Origin: Panax quinquefolius
Lineage: Eukaryota; Streptophyta; Magnoliopsida; Apiales; Araliaceae
Length of the DNA: 64,000 nucleotides
Assembly: GCA_020205615.1 (NCBI GenBank)
Contig: CM035160.1
Coordinates: 5,682,437-5,746,436 of the forward strand
Direction of reading: 5' to 3'
Part shown: positions 35,011 to 47,665 of the stretch, piece after piece
Layout: every line of letters starts with the position of its first letter
How positions within the stretch are numbered: position 1 is the first letter of the stretch
Position numbers and translations under genes: made by a program
The notes under the pieces: model-generated
The model's database searches: none
What the model was told of the DNA's origin: nothing
The model's input: only the letters and a program-made list of their open reading frames with translations

Positions 35011-36462
35011 GTGCCCCCACCTTCGAGCTATGCACCCACCGACATTGATGCGGCCATGCAAAATTTGTCTCTTACTATTTCTGATGCAAACTGGTACATG
35101 GATACCGGCGCAACCTCCCACATGACTGCATCTCAAGGTACTCTCTCGTCTTATTCTAATCTGAGCAATCACAAAAATATTATTGTTGGCAGTGGACAGG
35201 AAATTCCAATTCGTGGTTATGGACAAACATTCTTTTCCCCACCTCACCCACCTTTCACTTTAATCAATGTTCTACATGCCCCTAAACTCATTAAAAACTT
35301 GATCTCTGTGCGTCGTTTCACCATTGACAATAATGTTTCCATTGAGTTTGATCCTTTTGGGTTTTCTGTGAAGGATTTTTAGACGGGGATGCCGCTAATG
35401 AGATGTGATAGCACCGGGGATCTATATCCTATCACCACACTCACCAGGAATCACTTCACCTCTCCATCCAACTTTGTAGCTCTCTCTCCTGTTTTATGGC
35501 ATAATCGTTTGGGTCACCCGGGAGCACCTGTTTTACGCTCCCTTAGGAATAATAAGTTTATTGACTGTACACAAACTTCATGTTCTAGTGTTTGTCAATC
35601 TTGCATTTTTGGGAAACATGTTAAGTTGCCTTTTTCTGTTTCAAATTCTTCCACTACACAGCCTTTTGATATAATTCATAGTGATTTGTGGACATCACCA
35701 ATTTTAAGTTCGGCAGGTCATAAATATTATATTCTTCTCTTGGATGATTACACTAATTTCTTATGGACATTCCCTATTGGATGAAAATCACAAGTTCATT
35801 CCATTCTCTTATCTTTTACTGCACTCATTCAAACCCAATTTGAGAAAATTATTAAATGTTTTCAGTGTGATAATGGGAGGGAATTTGATAATGAATCCTT
35901 TAAGCAATTTTGTCACACTAATGGTATGGTGTTTCGTTTTTCTTGCCCTCACACCTCTCCACAAAATGGCAAAGCCGAACGTAAAATCCGAGCAATTAAT
36001 AACTTGATCTGAACTCTTCTTGCTCACTCGTCTATGCCACCATCATTTTGGCATCATGCCCTCCAAATGGCAACATACCTCCTAAACATTCTCCCTAGCA
36101 AGCTACTATCCAATTATTCCCCAACACAATTTCTTTACCATCGAGATCCTTCTTACACACACTTACGGGTATTCGGGTGTTTATGTTATCCCCTTTTTCC
36201 CTCCACCTCCATAAATAAGCTACAAGCCCGTTCCACCCCATATGTTTTTTTGGGATACCCGCCTAATCATAGAGGATATAAGTGTTATGATTTGTCCAGT
36301 CGACAAATAATTATCTCGAGACATGTCCTTTTTGATGAGTCCCACTTCCCATTTGCCAAGCTGCACACTCCTTCTTCCCAAACTTATGATTTTTTAAATG
36401 AAGATCTGCCTCCCGTTTTGCACCATCATCTTCAAAGTCAACTTACTCCAGTCCACCTGTAA
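35011..36462 (+). pseudogene. Copia pol part 1: protease and integrase, broken
   Basis: The aspartic protease active site reads WYMDTGATSHMTA (about 35092-35130). A TAG at 35380-35382 interrupts the frame without shifting it. The GAG-pre-integrase zinc region follows (WHNRLGHPG ... CQSCIFGKH), then the integrase core start FDIIHSDLW. A frameshift near 35784 moves the core to another frame, where CDNGREFDN and HTSPQNGKAERK are visible, supplying the remaining catalytic Asp and Glu. A TGA near 36008 breaks it again before FWHHALQMATYLLN and FGCLCYP. The frame ends at the nested LTR insertion. Confidence 0.88.
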
Positions 36463-38902
36463 CGCCCCCAAAATTAGGTATACGTCACCCATCTTGGGTC
36501 GCCACTTACATGGTACATAAATTCAAATACAACTTACTAATATAACTGTCGTGTATGCAATCTGACATAAACGTGAGTTTGAATACAAATATTGTCTACT
36601 AGATATTATACAAACTCAAAAGGAGTCCTCATTACTACTATTATCACACTATTTCACGAATAGTGAGGACTACTAATGCTATCCTCTCGGACCATTACTC
36701 CATTCCCAGACTGCGTCCCGGTTATGTTCTCATTTCACAGAAGAAAAATAAAGAAAGAAAAGGTGAACTCAACTAGCCCAAGTAGAAATATTATGACTAA
36801 GATAATGCGTAATAATTTATCATTAGCCTTCAATGTTTAAACCGATAAAATACAATAGACAACAAGTTTAATCTGCGGTGAATAAGCGATCCATTAAAAG
36901 AGTCAAGTAGAGAATAAAGTCTACTATCTTTAGGTTTTAAAAGGTTTTTCATCATCATTATAGGCCGAGACTCGACTTTTAATAAATAATCCATATCATC
37001 GAATCACCCTCGCACTACTGCCGAGGATATTCATCAAATTATCAATGGTCACGACTATACCGAATCACCCCGGTCATAATCATACCAAAAACTATCCATC
37101 GCCGCATTCACGAATACCGAGGACTTTTATCACATCATTTATAACAAGCCACGATTATACTGAATGATCCTCGGTCATAATCATACTAAGTTCATCTATA
37201 CACGTGGTTCAGAAGATAACATAATATAACATGAGGATGATGATAATGACATAATAATTCAATAAAACAAGTTCAAGAATTATTTTATCCGAGAATTATT
37301 AACGTCCAAATTGTCAAAATGATCTTGTTTTGTAGAGTAAAATTCAAGAATGATCGGAAGAATATTTCTATGAAAGATCTTTGGATGAAACGCAAATATC
37401 AAGGATATTCTACTAATTTCATGGAGTATAAAGTCAAAGTTTTAACCAACTGGGTATAATAAAGAATGGAATAACAAAAGAAATCACCATGCATGCGGTA
37501 CTTGCGATGATAGCTTTATTCCAATGAATAATAATAACGGAACGGTCGTGAAATTCACAATCGACGGGATGTTCCAATAGAATAATAACGATGGAACTAG
37601 ATCCTGTAAAACACACAGATAGGATATTCCAATGAAATGATAAAGAGCGGAACCAGTCCGTGTAAAACACACATGAGCGAGGATGTTCCAATGTAATAAT
37701 AAAGATTTTAACCAATGTCCTGTAAAACACACGAATGTGGATGTTCCAACAGAATAATAATAAAGACGGAACCAGTCCTGTAAAACACATGAGCATGGAT
37801 GTTCCAACAGAATAATAGAAGAATGTCACCAAGTATAGGGTAAACCACGTTATCACGAGTTATTCCAATGAATAATAATAAGCGATGGAATAACAACAGC
37901 TTCTCTTCATGAATAAAAAGAATAACACACCTTACAGAATTCTGACAAATAATATTCCCTACCTTAGAAGAACCGAATATTGGCGAGGTGAAGTAGCAAA
38001 ATACTTTTCTTCTTTCTCTCTATAGTTTCTCTCTCTAGAGTTTCAAAGTGAATTAAATGAAAAATAATGAAGCACTAGGCCTCTATTTATAGAAGATTTC
38101 TAGCTTAAGACCGCCATGAAAAAGCAAGTGGCTTTGACGACCGGTGATGTGAAAAGAAAAGTGGTTTGACGTCTGTGTGTGTGAAGCGACAAGTGGTTCG
38201 ACGCTCAGTAATGTGAAACGACAAGTGGTTCGATGCTCGTAATGTGAAACGACAAGTGGTTCGGCGCTCATAATGTGAAACGACAAGTGGTTCGACGCTG
38301 GTAAAGGTAATTACTATCGACGAAGGTAATTACTATTCACAAAGGTAATTACTATTGACGAAAAGTAATTACTATTGACGAAGAGACTCTTAGATGATGA
38401 CATATGTGCCCCCATAAAATAATCAAACTTACCACAAATGTCTCATAATGGACTCTTTATATACATCAAGGATTGAATAAATATTACCACAAATCATTTT
38501 ATTTTAATCAACACATATTTAATCTTTCAACAATTATTAATCATTTATAACTTGTCGTCTCAATTATTGATTTAATATTATAACATATTATACGAGATGA
38601 TCTTGTGACAATAATTGAATCAATAATATAAGAGATATGATCGCAAAGAATTATTATAGCAATAATTGAGCATAACCGAGTGACTTCTCACGTAAGCATC
38701 AATAATCAATATCGTGTGCTCTTATACAACTACGCCATTATTCTTGTACTTTTACTACTAAGGGTAGTTCAACAGTTTTAACGGTAATACCTCTGCCAGT
38801 TATTTTTATAGAAAGATAATTTTGTCGTTTTCTAACTACGACAATACTTCCGTTGTGGGGTCCACCAATGATTGAGCCGTCGTACGAATATTCCCCGACA
38901 AA
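36458..38902 (-). mobile_element. Truncated solo LTR 'B' of the long-LTR family, nested in copia
   Basis: It starts TGTAACGCCCCCAAAATTAG (plus), matching the 3' terminus of LTRs C and D in reverse complement, and follows them to about 38902 (ATTCCCCGACAAAA). The last 200 or so bases found in C (5' end of the LTR) are missing, and copia coding sequence resumes directly. A deletion therefore removed the LTR's 5' end together with copia sequence between integrase and reverse transcriptase. It has a minus-strand TATA (CTATAAATAGAGG, plus near 38082-38094), tandem repeats upstream of it, and about 60-base repeats in the transcribed part (37500-37830). Confidence 0.85.
38106..38385 (-). repeat. Tandem repeats upstream of the LTR B promoter
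   Basis: Four to five copies of a unit of about 34 bases containing CGACAAGTGGTTCGACGCTC (38106-38300) are followed by four copies of a unit of about 19 bases, GGTAATTACTATTGACGAA (38303-38385). Both arrays lie directly upstream, on the minus strand, of the LTR TATA box, the place where retrotransposon enhancer repeats occur. LTRs C and D lack the 34-base array. Confidence 0.75.
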
Positions 38903-38907
38903 AAGAA

Positions 38908-40060
38908 TTCTGATGGTTCTTTTGAGAGACACAAAGCTCGTCTTGTTGGTGATGGCAGGTCTCAACAGGTTGGTGTGGATTGTGATGAAACATTTAGCCC
39001 GGTGGTGAAACCAGCTACTATTCGGACTGTTCTTAGTATATCCCTATCCAATTCTTGGCCCATTTATCACCTGGATGTTAAAAATGCATTCTTGCATGGT
39101 CAGCTTCACGAAACGGTATACATGCATCAACCGATGGGTTTTAGAGATCCCGTCCATCCCGAGTATGTGTGCCTGTTGAAGAAATCTCTATATGGCCTCA
39201 AACAGGCCCCTCGTGCTTGGTATCAACGATTTGTTGATTTTGTCTCTACTATTGGTTTCTCACATAGCAAATCTGATCATTCTCTATTTATTTATCGCCA
39301 AGGCAATGCCATGGCCTACATTCTTCTTTACGTTGATGACATTATTCTCACTGCGTCCTCTAACGATCTTCGTCAGTCTATTATGTCCCTTCTTGCTTCT
39401 GAATTTGCTATTAAGGACTTGGGCTCTCTCAGCTATTTCTTGGGCATTGCAGTTACACGCCATGCCGGTGGGTTATTTCTTTGTCAACGCCAATATGCAG
39501 AGGAAATTATTGAACGAGCCGGAATGACCTCTTGTAAGCTTTGTCATCGCCACCACGAATCTTAAGGGCTAAATTGAGTGTCTCTTCGGGACCTCCCTAC
39601 GCAGACCCTACACATTATCGCCGTTTAGCGGGAGCATTGCAATACCTTACATTCACGAGACCAGATATATCCTATCTTTGTCAGGCGAGTTTTGTTTACA
39701 TATCGTGACGAGAAGAATGAACATATGAATGCTTTCTCAAACGAATTCTGCGATACATTCAGGGCACTCTTGACTATGGCTTACATCTTTCCAAGTCTTC
39801 AATTTCTGATCTCATATCTTACACTGATGCTGATTGGGGTGGATGCCCCGATACTAGACGCTCCACCTCTGGATACTGTGTTTTTCTTGGAGACAACTTG
39901 ATCTCTTGGTCCTCTAAGCGTCAACTTACTTTGTCTCGCTTCTAGTCTTTGGGTTTAGAAATCTGAGAGGGTAGCTAATGTTGTCTCTGAGTCTTCTTTG
40001 GATCGAGAACCTTCTCTTGGAACTACATTGTCCTATCCACAAGGCTACATTGATTTATTG
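38908..40060 (+). pseudogene. Copia pol part 2: reverse transcriptase and RNase H, broken
   Basis: Reverse transcriptase (RVT_2) is readable from about 38908 to 39565: ERHKARLVGDGRSQQ, FSPVVKPATIRTVL, LDVKNAFLHG, SLYGLKQAPRAWY and the catalytic LLYVDDIILTAS. A frameshift near 39527 ends the main frame. RNase H follows in changing frames: HYRRLAGALQYLT, YTDADWGGCPDTRRSTSGY and LISWSSKRQ, with stops near 39943. The polypurine tract and 3' LTR lie downstream. Confidence 0.9.
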
Positions 40061-40305
40061 TGATAATGTTAGTCTGATATATCTCTCGAGCAATCCCGCT
40101 TCAACATCGCCATAGCACTAAACACATTGAAATGGATATTCACTTCGTACGCGAGAAAGTTGCACGTGGACAGGTTCGTGTTCTTCATGTTCCGTCCCAT
40201 TATCAGATTGCCGACATCTTCACTAAAAGACTTCCGCGTATACTCTTTGATGATTTTCGAGACAGCCTCAGCGTACGCCAACCTCCCGCTTCGACTGCGG
40301 GGGTG

Positions 40306-40503
40306 TGTTAGATTATGGAAATAATCTTTGTATAAATCTTTTAGTATTAAAATGTATCTTTTATTATTAGATGTAAATAACAATCACCTTAATTGTAGCC
40401 TCAATCAGCTCAATTGTAGCCTCAATTATAGCCTATTAACACTCATATACTCTTGTATATATTTCACCAAATGAATGAGAATAGGCACGCTGAATTTCTA
40501 TCA
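40306..40503 (+). repeat. 3' LTR of the copia element
   Basis: 198 bases, TGTTAGATTATGG to TTTCTATCA, the same length as the 5' LTR. It is preceded by the polypurine tract and followed by ATATA. Confidence 0.93.
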
Positions 40504-40720
40504 ATATATATAATCGATGGATAAGAACCGACAAAAAAGTCCAATATTCCATCCTTCCACAATCCACAAGACTACTACAACCACTACATATATGTGTCCA
40601 CCTAATAGTAAACAAAACAAAATTCATGCCAAGCAACCAAAAGACACTATATATATAATTCCTCAAAAAAAAAAAAACAAGTCAATATAAAGATGAACTC
40701 AACTAATTATCCATCTCTTT

Positions 40721-42514
40721 CACTACAAAAAAAGTGATGAGTATTTCAAACAGAATATATATTCCGTCGGAATAAAAATAATAAGAATATTTTCTATGAA
40801 AATTTCAGTCGAATAAAAATTGGTTGCGATAAATTCGTCGAGAATTCCGTCATAAATATTTATTCTCAACAGAATTAGAGCCAATAAAATTTTCGTCGAC
40901 ATTAACGTAGATTCAATGGAATATATATTGTAATTCCGACGAAACTTTTTGTCAGAAAAATCTTGCCACGAGTTGCTTTTAAATTGATTCTAGGAAGAAT
41001 ATTTTCAACATAAATTTCGTCGAAATTAATTAGCTTATTTCGTCGGAAATTTAATTTTTTATATTTTTTTTCGTTTTTACAATTTTTAGGTTTTTACACC
41101 CCAATTTGTACATGTGCTATTTTCAAACAGTTTTTTCCCAACAACAACACATACATACAAATATAACTACCTTTTTACACCTCATATACATGGCTAATCC
41201 TTCAAACAATACAGAAATATATATTTCAACTTTAATCGTAACTATGCAAAGAAAGAAAACAAATATAAACTAAACTATGTACAAATATAAGTTAAACTAA
41301 AATCGTAATCAATAATGATGTACATTAACATATATAAGCCTAACTACAATTGACAATATAACTAAGTATAGGTACAACTATCTATCGTTATCACCGGGTG
41401 GGGTCGATGGTGCTGCTTCTGTGTCTAAAAATTATCGTCATCATCCATCATTTGTCATCCTCACCCTGCTCAACATCGCCACCTTGTTGATACAATTAAA
41501 AATAGAAGTTATTAGTCTGTAGTTGAGAATTAAAGAAACAACTAAATGATAATTGAGTAACATGCATAATATACAACTTAAAATGAATAAAATACCTGAA
41601 TAGTCAGGGTTTGACTCAACATCGCTCGAAAAACCTCCAACAGTATGGTAACCACCATCCGTACCACGCAAAAAATAATAAACAAAATAAAATAAAAAAA
41701 AAATAATAAAATAATATATTAACAAATAATTAACATACATATATAAAATAATTAGGTCTATTTCAATAACATACATTAACAAAAACTAAAATTATGCCAA
41801 CTGATTCGAGTGCAAAAACAAATTATTTCAATCTATATAGAATTATATTGAAAGCCAAATAATATTAGGCCAACTGATTTGATACACAAACAAATTAGGG
41901 CTAATTGCAGATTTTGAGAATGAACAAATACAATATACAGTGAACAGATAAATATGGACATTGAATAAATACAATATACAATATACAATAGCACAATACA
42001 AACAATCTGGAAAAAAATTGCAAAATTGAACTTATATATACTGCTATGAATCAAGCCGCCGTGTGAAGAGAAGCATTGTCATGGCTATTAATTAAGAGAT
42101 GGACACAGAGAGAGCTAGGGAATGGGAGAAAAATAAGTGGAGGCCAGGGGAGGGAGAAGATGATGGTTTTCGTCGAAGGTGGGGTGGGGTGGCGTGGAGT
42201 TAGATACAAAGAGAGAAGGAGCTCTATAGGTAATTAATGAAAACGAAAATGGAACCAAGAGTCAAGCTGCTAACTGAAATAAGATTTTAATTTATTTCTC
42301 ACATAATTCTCTTCGAAATAAGTTAATTTCGACGGAATTTTTGTTAGAAATAAATGTTATTTAGTCGAGAAAAGATTTGGCACTAACAGAAACTTTGACG
42401 CCTAATTATAATAATCATTTTCAACAAAATTCTATCAAAATTAATATATTTTTGACAGAATTATTCCATCGAGAATATACTAATTTCTGTCGGAATTAGC
42501 CTCTTTTTTATAGT
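40721..42514. mobile_element. CACTA (En/Spm-type) nonautonomous element
   Basis: The left end CACTACAAAAAAAGTG (40721) and the right end, read on the minus strand ACTATAAAAAAGAGGC (42514 leftward), are CACTA-type termini. Subterminal regions of both ends contain repeated TTCCGTCGGAAT / TTTCGTCGA motifs in both orientations (40760-41045, 42300-42500), as in CACTA families. The middle has no intact transposase; a minus-strand stretch at 41385-41660 may be the end of a former gene (GGDVEQGEDDK-like) but is unproven. The 3-bp duplication is not clear (TTT left, TTA right). Confidence 0.7.
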
Positions 42515-44075
42515 TTAATTTGCTACTCCTTTTCAGCTATATATCAATGTTTGCTATAGTTTAGAAATTATGGAACAGTCGCATCAAGGCATTTTCTTAA
42601 TATAAATAACGAATAAAAATTATTCTTATTAAAATTAGTTTAAAATAAAAGTGCGTTAATGGTAGGCAGTGTAGTACTATTACATTTGCCAGACCGGTTG
42701 CCAGACCAGTCCAGTACTGATGGAAAATATTGACACACAAAACATATGGCAGTGTAGTAAGAAGATTCAAATTATGCATGCAAATTGCAATATTGGTGAC
42801 GTGTAAACGAAAAACTCTACGCGCCAGACAAGGCTTTGTGGTCAGCCTCATCAACTCATCTTTTATTTTAATTTGTACCCTTTTAACTTAGAATTCCCCG
42901 ACCTGCAATTAATATTTCTTCTGTGCATGGTCTGGTCTGCTCTTCCACTCGTCTTACGTGTTCTTAATTAATTATTTAATACATATTATTCTTCATATGA
43001 ATCTAATGGACCACATGCATATATATATATATATATATATTAATTCTTTCTCTCTATCTATATATTCTTGTAATTAATTTTCTCTCTATATATATATAGT
43101 CGTCGAGTATGGTCATAAATGTCATATACGATCAAGATTCTCTTTATTTCAAATGAAATAGAGAATTTATATACTCTTTGTATATTTGATATCACATTTT
43201 AATATATTTTAAATCTAGACGATATAAAATGGAGACTCGATCTTCCAATTCACTTGAAAGGTAGAGAATTGTGTCATTATATATCAAAAAGTGTCGTTAA
43301 TTGATCTCATTTTACTTGCATGCACTAATTCCTTTATAACAACAATGAATTCTTGACTCAGCAAACCAATCTTGTCGGCATAAGTGCATAATATGCCCCA
43401 GCTTATAGGAAGAAAAGCTAGGTATAGGGAAAGAAAGAAGAAGAAAAGTGAATAATTAAGCAGGGCCATAATTAAGACCGATATGAAAGGTCCCATGAAA
43501 AGGGTTTCTTTCGACTATAATTAGGTCTGACCTAGTTAGTTTTAAATCAAAATATATATATCAACCATGCACGGCCACAAGTAGCTAGTGTTTCTTGTTC
43601 TTATCTCTACAACATACGAGCTAGTAGCTAGTACAGCTAGTAGCTTCAATTCAATTAATACCATTAATTAATTGGTAGCGACGACAAGCTAATGCTTTGG
43701 ACAAAACTGTAGTACAGATTTCCATGGCCCACGCCCTCCAAAGATTTTGCGTACGCGCATAATAGGGTAATTAAATTAAAGTTGTCTATATCATGTTAAG
43801 TACCCTTTTTCCCATATTTTATGTTTTGCAATCTCCTTAATTTTTATTTCATCTCTTGAGGAAAATCATTCCACGAAGCGAATTAAAGTGTGACAACGTA
43901 AAAAGTTATTTTTGTTGGCAAATATATATATGCAATTTAATTGCCCTTCTAATCGAAAGGAAGCAAGGGAAATTACTGACACAACTTTTAAATTGAAGCA
44001 CGTAATTTTTATCATTTAATTTGCCAAGCGCTTATTTTTCCTAATTATGAGAGAGGTGTCATGACATATATATAT
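42515..44075. other. AT-rich intergenic DNA
   Basis: No gene recognised. (AT)n lies at about 43018-43041. Short ORFs are compositionally intergenic. Confidence 0.5.
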
Positions 44076-45490
44076 ATTATGTTCTAGTATTTGAGATGAT
44101 AGAATTGTAAATTAAATGTTGAACATATAGTGATCGCAAATACTAGAACATAATGAAGCATATTGCAATTTTACAACAGATCATATTGCGGATTAGACGG
44201 TAAAAATAATTTATCGTCCGCACTTTGCTATGAGAAGTCCGCAGAACTAAATTGTGAATTGCAAAAGTGATCAAAATGTCATCCAAGCTTTACAGTTTAG
44301 TAGTGCGGATGATGAATTTAAATTTATTAAATAAATTATTATAATATTAAAAGAAGTAATATTTTTATAATACTCTTGTCCGCACTTTAGTTGTGCGGAA
44401 AACAAATCCCCTTTACCTATAGTCATCGATCTCGTTTCCTAACAAAGATCCATTAATGTTGTTTATTTTCTCACAAATTGCTTTCTCTTTAAAAAGACCC
44501 TTCTTTCTCTCTCTTCCTCCTCCCCATATATATCTTCCTTACATGTTATCTTCAATAACCTCCAACAATCGACACATCTAACTATATAGTTTCAGCAAGT
44601 TTCAAATAAGTCTATTGAAAATAATAACAATTTTCAATAATTAAGAAAAGGAAGAGAAAAAAAATCCTAACAGGGGATGTAATTGTCATGCCCACCATCG
44701 GAGTGTGAAGGAGGATTGTACGTACAATGAATTATAGTGCGGACATGGCTTCTTATTCTATACTCCCTCCGTCCTTATTTAAATGACGTTTTAGAGATGA
44801 ACACAAGAATTAAGATAATGATTGGAAAACATTAAATATAATACTCAATTGTCTATAATACCCTTAAATCATTAATTTATCATAGCACAAGTTTAAAGTA
44901 CCAAAAAAATAGATAGAGTAATGAGGGGTAATTTTGAAAAAATTATCATTAATTCTCTTAGATTTAAACAAACGTCAATTAATTAAAGACAAATAAAAAA
45001 CTCTAAAACGTTATTTAAATAGGGACGGAGGAAGTAAAGTTTAATTATGCGCTTTGTTTAATTCGGCGATGGCGGTGTAACGATATTTATTGATTATCTA
45101 AATCGTACCGATTCTTTAATTGATATGGCTTAGACTTGGGAAAAACAAATCATGAAAGAAAGAAATCTCCTAACGTTGCTGGTAATTTAGAGATATTACT
45201 ATTACTAGTGTTATACTACATACTTTTTCACCATTTTTTCACCATAGCAACAAAGCTTATTTCCCTACTTAGATTCCTACTATGGAGGAGAATAGTTAAT
45301 AATTTATAAAAGAAGTTGTCGTCCGCACAATAATAGTGTGGATGATTGTTTTTTCTACTAAGGTACTTTTGTTTTATAAAAGATTCATTGTCTGCAGTTT
45401 AGTTCTACAGACAAATAAAGGGTATTTTGGATAATTTTTTCGTCTGCAAAATTAAATTGTGGACTCTTCCGTATTAAATTGCGAATATGA
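44076..45490. repeat. Inverted-repeat-rich, transposon-like region with nested MITE
   Basis: A perfect 18-base inverted repeat, ATTATGTTCTAGTATTTG (44076-44093) and its complement (44137-44154), opens the region. Motifs of the form GTCCGCA / TGCGGAC recur near 44214, 44250, 44388, 45319, 45390 and 45450, often with TTTAGTT between complementary halves. The two motif clusters flank a Stowaway MITE (44763-45034), suggesting one older DNA element split by the MITE. Superfamily and exact ends are not established. Confidence 0.4.
44763..45034. mobile_element. Stowaway-like (Tc1/mariner) MITE
   Basis: 272 bases, from CTCCCTCCGTCCTTATTTAA to ...TTATTTAAATAGGGACGGAGGAAG, with TA on both sides (44761-44762, 45035-45036). 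An ACGTTTTAGAG / CTCTAAAACGT pair extends the inverted ends. Noncoding. Confidence 0.88.
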
Positions 45491-45584
45491 CTTTCTCTAA
45501 CTTATCATTCAATGAACGAATGAACGACTGAGATCTGTTTATATATATAAAAAATATTGATTTCAAACCGCACCGTACTGAACC

Positions 45585-45588
<4 letters not shown>

Positions 45589-45631
<43 letters not shown>
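45589..45631. repeat. (AT)n microsatellite
   Basis: Pure TA dinucleotide tract of about 42 bases in gene-free DNA. Confidence 0.9.
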
Positions 45632-45635
<4 letters not shown>

Positions 45636-46030
45636 AATTTGTGTGATGAATCAATGGATCTTACGAGCCAGGCAGTCAAAGTAAGTTATTAGTTTGATGG
45701 TTGACGATTTATTTCTGACAATTGAGAAAAAAAAAAGACATCAGAAAGGATATCCAAAAGGGACCCACGTACTTTCCCACAAAATATTACTAGGATTGTG
45801 GAAATCTAGTCTACGCTGCTTGGAATCATGAGCTAGATTCTTGTACTTTACCTTTTAAAAACAGCATGCTTGGAATGTCGATATCCACTCTTATGTGCTG
45901 GCAATTTCGCTTTGACCATTTGAAATAAATTGAATTTAGTATAATTAAGGTTGATCTGAATTTTGAAATATTATCCACCTTAATATCATGTTGTTTGCAA
46001 TGAATGAATTAGACATGAATGAATTAGGTG

Positions 46031-46036
<6 letters not shown>

Positions 46037-46073
<37 letters not shown>
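46037..46073. repeat. (AT)n microsatellite
   Basis: Pure TA dinucleotide tract of about 36 bases. Confidence 0.9.
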
Positions 46074-46075
<2 letters not shown>

Positions 46076-46618
46076 CTTACGTACAGTACCTATTTCTTAA
46101 TTCATTAAAACTTATCATGGATGTTTTAACGAGTAATTAATAACACATAAATACACATGCAATTTTAATCTTATAATATCTTTTATGTGGTTTGTAATTA
46201 CTTGTTCGGAAGTTGTAAACCAGTTTTCCCTTCTGTTTATTTGGTTGATGAAAGTATTAGTGATTTGTTTATCTACTATGTAATGGAAGCGTACGTTTAG
46301 TGTGTTAATTTAGAGTTTCAAACTTCAAAAACAATATTTGATGATTTTGTTTTTTAATTCTTAATTTATTTTAATTAAATGCAACTTATTTAACCCTAAA
46401 ATTAAATATATTGTACTGCTTTCAGTTCATTGACCAAAGGAACTGAACACTATCATTTCAAATGCCAGATAACCGATTGTCCATTAATTAGTTGAAATTA
46501 AACCATGCATGTTTGCTAAAATTAATACTACTCAAAATGCCTTTTGGACCGTCTCCCCCATGCCTCTGGGGCCAATTAAGATATTTGTCTACATATATTT
46601 TCCATTGCCATTTTCTCT

Positions 46619-46622
<4 letters not shown>

Positions 46623-46663
<41 letters not shown>
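46623..46663. repeat. (AT)n microsatellite followed by (AG)n
   Basis: TA tract of about 40 bases, followed at about 46668-46680 by AGAGAG repeats. Confidence 0.9.
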
Positions 46664-46667
<4 letters not shown>

Positions 46668-46804
46668 GAGAGAGAGAGAGGGAGGAGAGAATTGACTATG
46701 CATGCGCATGCATATATAGACTTAATTAGATCTTGGAAGTGGCCTGTGGATCAAATTAAAATCTAAAAAATGAGATCTTGTTTAACCCTTTCTTCTTCAC
46801 CCAA

Positions 46805-46805
<1 letters not shown>

Positions 46806-46852
<47 letters not shown>
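46806..46852. repeat. (AT)n microsatellite
   Basis: TA tract of about 46 bases. It produces a run of alternating Tyr-Ile codons in a 71-codon plus-strand ORF (46770-46985), which is not proposed as a gene. Confidence 0.9.
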
Positions 46853-46856
<4 letters not shown>

Positions 46857-47665
46857 ATATCGATCTTCCTGCAGGCTAGGATTACCCTTTCATATCAACT
46901 GCTTCAACTCTGCATGGCTACAACCTTATCTCTCTGCACTCGATCGCCTTTTCATTACTTTCTTCTTCTTTCCCATATAAGGTAAGATAACCTTTTACCC
47001 ATTATGGCCATTATCAAACAAAAATACCGACACACTTCCACTCGCCTAATTATTAACAAAAACTAACACACACCCACATACCCTAATAATTTTCTTTCTA
47101 CAAAACATGATATATAGCTGTAGTAAGTAAATATATAAACACAAGCCAAGCCGATCCACATATATTCCCAGTATCATTTTTGAATTTTGCATCATTCATC
47201 CTAGTAATTAAGTTAAAATCCAACCAAGATTAAAGCTGCAATACCCGTAAAAAATAACTAAATCAATAAAATTATATATTTTTAAAACATATTGTTTGAG
47301 TTTTTCTTTTATTTGGGACATTATTTATTAGTGTACATGGGATAATAGTAATTAGTAGATATCATTAAATTGATAAAATTGGTCCTTAAAATTAATTGAT
47401 TTTAATTTATATGTGAGTAATATTAAATTCTATTATAATTAAGAAAATTAATAAATAAAACCTACCTACACCTGCACTAATCAGATATATGCTCAATTAA
47501 TTTACATATAGAGGGAAGGGAATTGACAAGTTCATACTAGGATTACTGTGGTTGAATCGTTTTGCCATGCTTGTCTATTTATAAGTTGTTTATTAAATTG
47601 TTGATGAAGAATATTACCTATGGTAATAAATATTTATTTAATTGATGGTATCACGTGATCAATCT
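46853..47665. other. AT-rich intergenic DNA
   Basis: No gene or element recognised. Confidence 0.5.

Larger units (their letters stand above)
33631..40503 (+). mobile_element. Ty1-copia LTR retrotransposon, decayed, with a nested insertion
   Basis: Two 198-bp LTRs (33631-33828 and 40306-40503) begin TGTTAG and end TATCA, with flanking ATATA on both sides (33626-33630, 40504-40508). A primer binding site complementary to initiator tRNA-Met follows the 5' LTR, and a G-rich polypurine tract (ACTGCGGGGG) precedes the 3' LTR. The order gag - protease - integrase - reverse transcriptase - RNase H is copia order. The LTRs differ at about 13 of 198 positions by eye. Frames are broken several times, and a solo LTR of another family sits between integrase and reverse transcriptase, where some coding sequence is missing. 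It cannot transpose on its own. Confidence 0.93.

Noticed and set aside
37434..37896. Minus-strand ORFs of 140, 107 and 62 codons in LTR B
   Set aside because: Same 60-base repeat translated in three frames; no conserved protein signal.
41441..41782. 113-codon minus-strand ORF in the CACTA-like element
   Set aside because: Mostly AT-driven Tyr/Ile/Leu residues; only a short part near 41600-41650 looks protein-like, so it is mentioned as a possible remnant only.
46770..46985. 71-codon ORF with a Tyr-Ile run
   Set aside because: The run is an (AT)n microsatellite; no other coding sign.
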